A DNA stretch of 64,000 bases, from positions 58,314,801 to 58,378,800 of the forward strand of contig NW_020312848.1 in assembly GCF_003265705.1 (NCBI RefSeq), read 5' to 3'. The DNA is from Callorhinus ursinus. Its lineage: Eukaryota > Chordata > Mammalia > Carnivora > Otariidae. Shown here one piece after another: positions 56,281-64,000 of the stretch. The number at the start of each line of letters is the position of its first letter. Within the stretch, counting starts at the first letter, position 1. The notes below the pieces were generated by a model. The model worked only from the letters and a program-made list of their open reading frames with translations. It did not search any database and was not told the DNA's origin. Position numbers and translations under genes: made by a program.

Positions 56281-56839
56281 TATTGATCAGTAGTTCAGAC
56301 CTAAAAGATCCTTTTTGTTGGTAGCTATTAAGTTATCTCTCTATGAAATGGGTAAATTCTGCTAAAAATCGACCAATAAAAACCTCCAAAAAACTCCAAA
56401 GCTCTTATTATTTGGTTAATAAGTCAAAATCATGCTTAGTTTTTTTATATCTATAAATCAAAATTCTATAAAAATTGTTACTTAAGAAAAAGAAAACTAT
56501 CTAATTGATAACAAATCTTCAGTGTTATAAAGTGCTCTAATAAAGTATACTTATTAGCGTAGAGGTAGTTCATATGATTCTGTATCTCTGTCTCTGTCTC
56601 CCTCCCCTCTCACTCTCTCTCCCTCTCTTTTACTTGTGAATGTGCAAGCTGATGGACTGGACTCAATTCCTGGCTACACTGCTGCCTATGAATTGGTCAG
56701 AGCTTGAATAGAGTAGCTTAATGTAAATTTATTTAAACAACCTGTATGTATGCCTCCAATAGAATGGGAGAATATGTTTTACTGATATAGTTAACTTTAA
56801 ACCAAATGAAAAAAAAAATCAGTGAATTAATTTTGTCAG
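56281..56839. other. Unassigned DNA
   Basis: A CT-rich simple stretch lies near 56583-56630. Nothing else is recognised. Confidence 0.4.
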
Positions 56840-57260
56840 TGTATGAGTTTTCTAGGCCTGCTATAACAACTTACTCACAAACTGAGTGTATTGAAAGAAC
56901 AGTTTATTCTCTACAGTTTTAGTGGTCAGAAATCCCAAAGCAAGGTGTCCTCAGAGCTCTACTCCCTTTGAGGTTCTAGGAGATAGTTCATTCCAGATTC
57001 TAGTGGATTTTGGCATTCCTAGGCTTCTGGCTATATCATTCTGATCTCTGCCTCTGTCTTACCATGGCCTTTCCTTTGCATGTCTCTTAAAAGAATACTT
57101 ATTACTAGGATTCACCCAGATAACTTAAGGTGATTTCATCTCCATATCCTTAACTTAGTTGTTGCAAAGACCCCTTTTCCAAATAGGTCACATTCATAGA
57201 ATCTGGGATTTGGATATTAGAAAGTCTTTCTTTTTTGGAGGGAAGGGTGCACCACTCACA
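56840..57260 (-). mobile_element. MLT1 solo LTR
   Basis: TGTATGAGTTTTCTAGGCCT, CTACAGTTTTAGTGGTCAGA, CTCTGCCTCTGTCTTACCAT, GATTTCATCTCCATATCCTT and CAAATAGGTCACATTCATAG are a reverse-complement MLT1. The ends are approximate. Confidence 0.75.
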
Positions 57261-57443
57261 TCACTATCGTCAGTCTATCAGTGCCCACTTACTTTTAAGC
57301 TTCAAACTCAAACTCTTCAGGAAATTCAAATTCAGTATGACTAACAAAATCATCTTTGCAAAATAGGTAAATACATTAGATTTTGACCAAGATGGCCTTA
57401 GCATTCCCCTCAGCTTGATTAAACTTTAGACAGGTTTTTTCCT

Positions 57444-57644
57444 TTTTTTTTTTTTTAAAGATTTTATTTATTTATTTGGGAGAGAGAGAATGAGAGAGAG
57501 AGAGCACGAGAGGGAAGAGGGTCAGAGGGAGAAGCAGACTCCCTGCTGAGCAGGGAGCCTGATGCGGGACTCGATCCCGGGACTCCAGGATCATGACCTG
57601 AGCTGAAGGCAGTCGCTTAACCAACTGAGCCACCCAGGTGCCCA
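57444..57644 (-). mobile_element. Can-SINE, fairly young
   Basis: A long T-run, AAAGATTTTATTTATTTATT, a GA-rich stretch, CTCCCTGCTGAGCAGGGAGC, GGATCATGACCTGAGCTGAA and TGAGCCACCCAGGTGCCC. It has a 16-bp duplication AGACAGGTTTTTTCCT at 57428-57443 against AGACAGGTTTCTTCCT at 57645-57660. Confidence 0.96.
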
Positions 57645-57660
57645 AGACAGGTTTCTTCCT

Positions 57661-58364
57661 AACTGTAAACTTCTGACCTCTCTTTTATTAGAGCATTTAT
57701 TTTAGAAAGTTTGCAATTATAAATATTTTCTCTGCCCCTTTGAAATGTAAATCTTCTCTCAAGAACTTAGAAGCCCATCCCTTTGAAATGTCACCATCAA
57801 GAACTGCCCCTATTTTCCAATCTCTGCCGAAGAATAGGAGCCAAACTACATTAAGTGTCAATTAGCAAACACAGATGGCTTAATCACATTGACCAACTCC
57901 CCTTTCCAATGTCCTCCACTACTTTTCCATTAACTCACACAGCTCTTCAAAATTCTCTCACTTTTTGCTACTGTTGAATTGATTTTAATCTCTCTCCCTA
58001 ACTGCAATATTTTAAATAAAGTTGTCCATCATAAATAAAGTTGTCCTTGTCTGTTTAATATGTCTGGTGCAATTTTTCTTTGACACTTCCTACCATATTT
58101 GCGAATACCCAAACTAAATACCATGCTGGATTGATCTGTTCCTCCCTCTGCTTTATCTCCAATAACCAGTTAACACTTGTCCAGTCAGTTTAGCCTCTTG
58201 CAAATCTCAAATTGGTTCTCTCCATGACTATTGTCATTGTCCTAATTCAGTACTGTACCACTCCTTGTCAGGAGGGCTGACAAATCTTTGGATATTTTCC
58301 CTACTTCCAGTTTATCTCTCTTATAATCAATTCTATTTCTCTGACTGGAATTGTTTTTCTGAAA
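57661..58364. other. Unassigned; possibly LTR-like
   Basis: Moderately balanced sequence with a tandem AAATAAAGTTGTCC (about 58013 and 58034), reminiscent of the polyadenylation region of a retroviral LTR on the plus strand. Ends and family cannot be defined. Confidence 0.25.
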
Positions 58365-58381
58365 ACAAAATCTATTATCTT

Positions 58382-58557
58382 TTATTTTAAATTTTATTTT
58401 ATTATGTTATGATAGTCACCATACGGTACATCATTAGTTTTTGATGTAGTGTTCCATGATTCATTATTTGCGTAAAACACCCAGTGCTCCATGCAGTACG
58501 TGCCCTCTTTAATACCCATCACCAGGCTGACCCATCCCCCCACCCCCTCCCCTCTAG
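58382..58557 (-). mobile_element. L1 3' end, tail side of a 5'-inverted insertion
   Basis: The minus strand reads CTAGAGGGGAGGGGGTGGGG, ATGGGTATTAAAGAGGGCAC, ACTACATCAAAAACTAATGA and then an A-rich tail ending near 58382. It abuts an oppositely oriented L1 piece. The outer flanks of the pair, ACAAAATCTATTATCTT (58365-58381) and ACAAAATCCATGATCTT (58930-58946), match at 15 of 17 bases, so both pieces belong to one insertion. Confidence 0.9.
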
Positions 58558-58929
58558 CAAAGATACAAATGTAGTGATCCGAAGGGGTATGTGCACCCCA
58601 ATGTTTATAGCAGCAATGTCCACAATAGCCAAACTGTGGAAAGAGCCAAGATGTCCATCGACAGATGAATGGATGAAGAAGATGTGGTCTATATATACAA
58701 AGGAATATTATGCAGCCATCAGAAAAAACAAAAAAACGAAATCTTGCCATTTACAATGACGTATGACGTGGATAAAACTGGAGGGTATTATGCTGAGCAA
58801 AATAAGTCAATCAGAGAAAGACGTGTATCATAATGACCTCACTGATATGAGGAATTCTTAGTCTCGGGAAACAAACTGAGGGTGGCTGGAGTGGTGGGGG
58901 CTGGGAGGGCTGGGGTGGCTGGGTGATGG
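58558..58929 (+). mobile_element. Inverted L1 ORF2 C-terminus and 3'UTR
   Basis: CAAAGATACAAATGTAGTGA, CAATAGCCAAACTGTGGAAA, GATGTGGTCTATATATACAA and GGAAACAAACTGAGGGTGGC encode the ORF2 C-terminus and the first 3'UTR block, ending at GGGTGATGG without a tail. About 200 nt of 3'UTR lie between this end and the start of the partner segment in the complete L1 type. It is the inverted 5' part of a twin-primed L1. Confidence 0.9.
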
Positions 58930-58946
58930 ACAAAATCCATGATCTT

Positions 58947-60014
58947 GCCCCCACCCTTTCTCAATATGTCTGATGACTCTGCTGCATATTGGGTAAAGCC
59001 AACAGTCCTGAGAATAGTGTGGGGGTTTGTGCCCTGGCTCTTGCTCATATTGAATCCTATTTCCCAGAATCCTCCTTCATTGTAAAGTTCTCTGTTAAAT
59101 TTGGCCAAAAGGTGGAGAAAAACAGCAACCAGGAAGTGAAGAAGCAGGTAAACCTCTCTGAAGGTCATCATGGTTAGATACACCGATGTGAGAACTCAGA
59201 AGTACTGTCCTTCTTCCATCCATCCTTATTCTACCCCATTCCAGGACCAGCTCTCTTTTCTGACTGCCATTCCTGCTGAACAATAGCAGCCAGTAACTCT
59301 CCAGATGTGAAAACCTTCTATATCCCTCTCCATCAGCTTCATTTCATGGTCCTACCCGAGCAGCTGGACATGGTTCTCTTCCCAGATTGGCCTGTAAGCT
59401 CTGACAGGTCCACACATGCCAGTGTTTCTGGAGGGCTAGTTAGTGACTTCACAATGACTCTTCAAATCCTCCTTCTTATTACTTCACCAGCTTTTTTTCC
59501 CCCTGCAACTGAGAAAGATCTATTTCTCTAATACTCATACTATTTCTGCATCTCTAATTGAACCCTATTGGATAAAGATGAATTTAGGACCAACCTTATC
59601 TCTACTTCTTCCAAATTCAGACATATTACGATTACTTTTATGGTTCTATTCATACTCATCCCTGTACCTATAATTCTGATTATGTGCTTCTTTCTTCTAT
59701 CTGGTGAACACCCATACATTATCCAAGGTACAGATTCGTATGCTACTTCCATGAAAACTTCTAACCATCCCAACCACTAATAGTACCATTTGCTCTACTC
59801 TCTAAATTCCATTTATAGTTTGAATTTGTAACTTGCTTCTGCTCTAATTATACCTATTTGCAAGTGAGACATTACAATTTGATTCAATATCTGACTCGAC
59901 ATTTGTATCTTCTTTATGAACAGCTTGTTTCCTAGTTATAATTGTTTCACCAATATTAAGCACACTATTGGGCACATAACATCTAATTTGTATCTCTTTA
60001 AAAGTAGATTTTTA
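58947..60014. other. Unassigned DNA, moderately balanced
   Basis: The stretch is more GC-balanced than average, with short frames on both strands (58989-59177 plus; 59540-59773 minus) and no recognisable protein. It could contain an old unlisted repeat. No gene claim is made. Confidence 0.35.
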
Positions 60015-60033
60015 AAATTATTCATAACTGCTG

Positions 60034-60249
60034 GGCGCCTGGGTGGCTCAGTTGGTTAAGCGACTGCCTTCGGCTCAGGTCATGATCCTGGAGTCCCGGG
60101 ATCGAGTCCCACATCGGGCTCCCTGCTCAGCAGGGAGTCTGCTTCTCCCTCTGACCCTACCCCCTCTCATGTGCTCTCTCTCTCTCTCATTCTCGCTCTC
60201 TCAAATAAATAAATAAAATCTTAAAAAATAAATAAATAAATAAATAAAT
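60034..60249 (+). mobile_element. Can-SINE, young
   Basis: A complete copy with GGGCGCCTGGGTGGCTCAGT, CTTCGGCTCAGGTCATGATC, a CT-rich stretch and an expanded (AAAT)n tail. It has an exact 19-bp duplication AAAATTATTCATAACTGCT at 60015-60033 and 60250-60268. It is the longest perfect duplication of any SINE here. Confidence 0.97.
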
Positions 60250-60268
60250 AAAATTATTCATAACTGCT

Positions 60269-61011
60269 AAAGTTGGTGGTAATTTTTCCTTTTTTTAATA
60301 TAATAATTTATATGTACATATTTTGTGGAAACACTGTTTTATACCCTTTGTTATAGTTATTTCTATCTGTATCTAATCTCTTCTAGTAGATTAATGGCAT
60401 TTGAATGAAATTCCTCATATATATGCAAAGAACTTTTGAATCACTGAAATGTTCACAATATATAGTGATGTATATGTCTTATATAGTTTAGTTCAATCAT
60501 CAGGTTTAAATTAGACAATTAACTTTCAAAAGAAGACTACAAACACAGGAAAGCTTCAGCTGATTAAAACTTTTAAAATGTTTTATTCTATTCTCCCTAA
60601 GGTATCAACTACTCAGAAATTAAAATTATCCAGCTGTCAGGTTCTGAGCTCATTTATGGCTAGCACATATTCATCTAAGTAAAAAAGCTTTTTTATGGAT
60701 GATTTTGTTTTCACACATTACTGGTAAACATTTATGATGTTTTAATTCCTATGCCTTCTTTAGGTAACAGATGTCAACTGACCTTTGTTAACTACTTTAC
60801 TAGGTGCAATTTTGTGAGTGGGTTGCTCAGATTTTCTGTTTGCCTCAGCGGCTTTGTAAGTTTTTATTAAACCGGTTTTGACAAAAATCATGCCCTTGAT
60901 TTTAGATATACTGCCAGAACAGATTTATTGATAATTAAGTAGAAGTAGAAAAAGAAGTTTTGGGGGATGATGAAAGGTAGAGATCGAGAGAACAACAACA
61001 ACAAAAAAATC
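60269..61011. other. Unassigned AT-rich DNA
   Basis: Nothing is recognised in this stretch. Confidence 0.4.
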
Positions 61012-61019
61012 CATTATAT

Positions 61020-61338
61020 CAGTGTTTCTCAACCTGTGGACTTCTGATATCTAGAAAGCCATGAACTCACTGCAAACAATGTGTAAGTCCAAGCAATTAT
61101 CAAGCATCTTTTATAAATTGTTTGAATAAAAATTTACATGCATATATGAGTTTTTCAAAGTATATAAATGCAATGATTGATAATGTTCAATTAATTCAAT
61201 ATTAGTTTGTTACGACTGTATTTTTCATAATGCATTTTTTCAATATACAATTGCTAGAAACAAAATTATTCCTTGTGCAAATCGATAAAAAGTTTACCCA
61301 AAACACGTCCTTATACTTAAATAGGTTAGACACTACTG
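61020..61338. mobile_element. hAT/Charlie-type DNA transposon remnant
   Basis: The left end CAGTGTTTCTCAACCTGTGG and right end AATAGGTTAGACACTACTG form imperfect terminal inverted repeats of the hAT-Charlie type (CAGTGGTTCTCAACCT...). Possible 8-bp duplications are CATTATAT (61012-61019) and CTTTATGC (61339-61346), five of eight matching. The 319-bp interior is AT-rich and non-coding, so it is a non-autonomous copy. Confidence 0.5.
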
Positions 61339-61493
61339 CTTTATGCAACTGAAGTACATATATTTTCCATGGCTTAGGCAACGGAGCAGTATCTGCAAGA
61401 TGAGAATTATAAAAAACAAATTAAATGTTTGTAAACTCCTACTTATAACAGCATACAACAGTGCCCTTAAAAATAATTTAAAAGAATAATGCA

Positions 61494-61746
61494 GGGGGTG
61501 TCTGGGTGGCTCATTCGGTAAGCATCCGACTCTTGATTTTGGCTCAGGTCATGATCTCAGGGCTGTGAGATGGTGCATTCTTATTCTACAAGGAGCTCCA
61601 CGCTCAGCGTGGAGCCTGCGTGGGATTCTCTCTCTCCCTCCTCCTTTCCCCCCTCCCCCCCACTTGCAGTCTCTTTCTCTATAAAAGAAGAGGAAGAATG
61701 AGGAGGAAGAGAAGGGGAAGGGGGAGGAGGAGGAGAAGAAGGAGAA
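61494..61746 (+). mobile_element. Can-SINE, older type with polypurine tail
   Basis: GGGGGTGTCTGGGTGGCTCA, GACTCTTGATTTTGGCTCAG, GTCATGATCTCAGGGCTGTG, a CT/C-rich stretch, then a tail changed into a GA-rich tract (61683-61746). Flanks AGAATAATGCA and AGAATGCAAAA hint at a short duplication. The CTCTTGATTTTGG head marks an older subfamily than the CTTCGGCTCAGG copies. Confidence 0.92.
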
Positions 61747-61749
61747 TGC

Positions 61750-64000
61750 AAAATAATACTTCCAGATAATAATGCTAAAATACCCTCACCATCTCCAGTT
61801 TACTATTAATTTTTTCCATTAATATCAAAACCCAGTCATTTTGCAATATTTTTCCTTAGAGAAGATGTTAATGAATAATTACATCCAAGACTAAATAGAA
61901 GTTTGAGGTATGGGAACCAAATAAAAAATAAAAATTAAGTAGGTATTTAACATATATTTTTAAAACTTAGTTTTTACCTCTTTGTATTTTTTTAAATCTT
62001 TAGTTAGTTCTGAATATCAATGTTAAGATCAAGTTTTATCTATTGTAGTAGGAAAGGTCAAGTAGATGTTTCTAAACTTCCCTTGTCAGTATTTCAGCAG
62101 TGGTGCTGTGGTGCAGTATTTCAGCTGTGGCACAAAGCATGGATACATTGGTCCTACTGTATATCATCTAGAAGCTACCAGTTAATAGTGATCAACTGGC
62201 CTCTTAAAGGTGCACATTTGATGCTAGCTTAGTGGTGACACTCTTAAAGGATGCAGCGCAATTCTTCAGGTTGGAAATAGCGTACTAATTCCAATTATGT
62301 GATGCCATCTATGTCCCCAGTAGGTATCACATATGGGTCTGGGGTATTATATATGGGTAGAGATAGGAATGACAGTACTCATCTCATCCAATTAGACTCA
62401 TTCTGGGAATTTGCACTTTTTATCCCCCACCTTTAGGGGAAAAAGTAAGTTCCTTAGTAAAGTGTTTAGTGGTTTGATTTCATATCTGTCATAATCTATC
62501 TGGTTTTTGTGTCAGATTGGTGAAGAACATGTGACTATAAAGAGAACTATAACCTCTACATATTTTAGTTATTTGGAGATTGTACCACAGTGGAGACATG
62601 AAACCTGGAATATGATCCTATAATTTTCTTATTCTGATCGGATTTTGGTTTTCTTATATAGAAAATCTAAAACTAAGATGTTATTAGCAGTGGTTTTAAA
62701 ACTCTTATTTTAATGGAAGTTTTGTTCCTTTAGTTGAACCTAAGGCATTAGGACACTTGATTCAAATGATTTTTGTTTGTTTTATTTATAAATAAACAAA
62801 TCTAATAAAATACCTCAATTTATTTTTTCTTTCATAATATGTTTGTCTTTAGAACTTAGCCCTGAGTTCTTCTATTTTAGATTGTTAGATATAACAGTAT
62901 CTCACTGGCAAAAATTATATCCATGATTACCTCATAGATGTACTACATCAGTAATTCACAGTGTTCTCTAAGGAGCACTGTGACCTCCAGGAACTTCACC
63001 TCAGCATCAATATTGAGGACAAACTAAAACTTGTAATCACCATGTTTTTTTCCAACTTGAAATTTTAATAAGTGTGATGCCATTTGTTTCCATTTTTCAC
63101 ATTTTGTTCTATCACCTGCTAATACTATTAGTACCTTTAAAATAATGGCTAGCTCCTGTATATTTATTTATAGGGATAATAATGCAAAATATCTATTTGA
63201 ATAAATCACTTATTGATTTATGATCCTAAGTCTCAGGAATTTTCCAAGCAATGGGATATTTTTTTGTATAGAAATATGGGGAAAACTTCCCCCCCTCATA
63301 TCCAAACTAGATAATTTTTAAGGTATCTTTGTATTCAGGTTGAACTTTTCAAGAAGCCTTTTTTTTAGATTTACTGAGAAAGTGATTACAATAGATTGCT
63401 TTTCTTATGATGTTATATATATATTTTATATGTAGGTATATATATGTGTATAATTTTAACATTTACTTAGCTTTAAAACAGCTGAATATATTTCCCTTAA
63501 TCTTTGAAGAAAATTATCTTAGGATTGAATAGAAGCATAAAAAGCTTATACTGAGAAGGAAATTGTAAGAATTTTATGGCCCAGATAAAGTAGAGAATAA
63601 TAAAAATAACTACTCTCTAATATCATTTTCTATCTCGAATATACATCTAAATATAGATAGATTTGAAGTATCTGCCCATGTTCTCACATAACATACGTGA
63701 ACCATTTACATTGAATTCCCAAATCTACATAAGCACAGAACTCTCCACAACTGTTACCACCAGACTGAGTCAGCACATGTACTCCAGTCTTTGCCCCAAC
63801 CCCACAGAAGTTCCTCAGGGTGATGGGCAGGGAAACATTTGAGCACTTTCTAATATGTCCCTAGTAAGGTTGGCCTAGCATTCTCTTCCAGTCTCCACAT
63901 AATTGACTTCAATAGCCCCAAATCACAGTTAGGATAAGCACCATGACCTAGATCAAATAATAAATAGAGCACAGCCCATTTCTCAAATAACCCCATCATT
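61750..64000. other. Unassigned AT-rich DNA to window end
   Basis: I see no gene or element that I can name. A (TA)-rich run is near 63410-63450. The last 300 bases are somewhat more balanced. A duplicated word, CAGTATTTCAGC, lies at about 62087 and 62113. Confidence 0.4.

Noticed and set aside
58382..58929. Chimaera of two different L1 subfamilies
   Set aside because: The 3'UTR at 55635-56013 carries both block types in tandem, and the pair shares one target-site duplication, so a single twin-primed insertion explains it.
58989..59177. Processed pseudogene (frame reading VCALALAHIESYFPESS)
   Set aside because: It is not similar to any protein I can name, with no A-tail or duplication around it. 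Left as unassigned.

Overview
What it is: mammalian nuclear DNA, AT-rich and gene-poor, with no host exon, tRNA or rRNA gene that I can support. Nearly all recognisable content is transposable elements. The tRNA-derived SINEs (opening GGGCACCTGGGTGGCTCAG, then CTTCGGCTCAGGTCATGAT, a CT-rich stretch and an (AAAT)n/AATCTTTAAA tail) are carnivore Can-SINEs. The form of the head suggests an arctoid carnivore (bear, seal or mustelid group) rather than a dog, but that is inference. Two kinds of carnivore L1 are present, plus mammal-wide MIR, L2, L1M, MLT1 and hAT remnants. Layout: 1-6274 is a nearly full-length L1 on the minus strand (3' end cut by the window edge) with ORF2, ORF1, an A-rich tandemly duplicated leader and a GC-rich 5'UTR. 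6275-13200 is mostly unassigned AT-rich DNA with a GGAA microsatellite, an endogenous retrovirus LTR with its primer-binding site, a 63-bp L1 tail, old L1M pieces and a palindromic AT minisatellite. 13200-23800 has SINEs, MIR, L2, a possible second LTR and long unassigned stretches. 23805-24782 is an old L1 with a 5' inversion. 25005-40264 is a nest: an old, nearly full-length antisense L1M carries MLT1 and SINE copies and, at 30308-36263, a complete-length young L1 on the plus strand whose ORFs are broken. 40281-64000 is unassigned DNA broken up by SINEs, MLT1 LTRs, L1 3' ends (one with a 5' inversion), an HAL1/L1M block, a hAT element and a locally duplicated unclassified block at 44638 and 49179. 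How the parts relate: the L1 machinery encoded by elements like the two large L1s explains the hallmarks of most other insertions here (A-rich tails, 7-19 bp target-site duplications, 5' truncation, inversion by twin priming), including the SINEs, which use L1 proteins in trans. No L1 copy here looks able to make both proteins: both have frameshifts and nonsense codons, element 1 has lost most of the endonuclease, and element 2 has an altered reverse-transcriptase active site. Most worth a second look: two L1 insertions at one site, giving three copies of the same target sequence (30236-36278); the unexplained 142/146-bp direct duplication (44638/49179); a CpG-dense patch with abutting SalI and MluI sites (10521-10551); the shared nonsense codon in both L1 ORF1s; and the replacement of the L1 5'UTR between the two L1 lineages. 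I see no novel cellular system. All identities are by eye, without alignment software or a repeat library.
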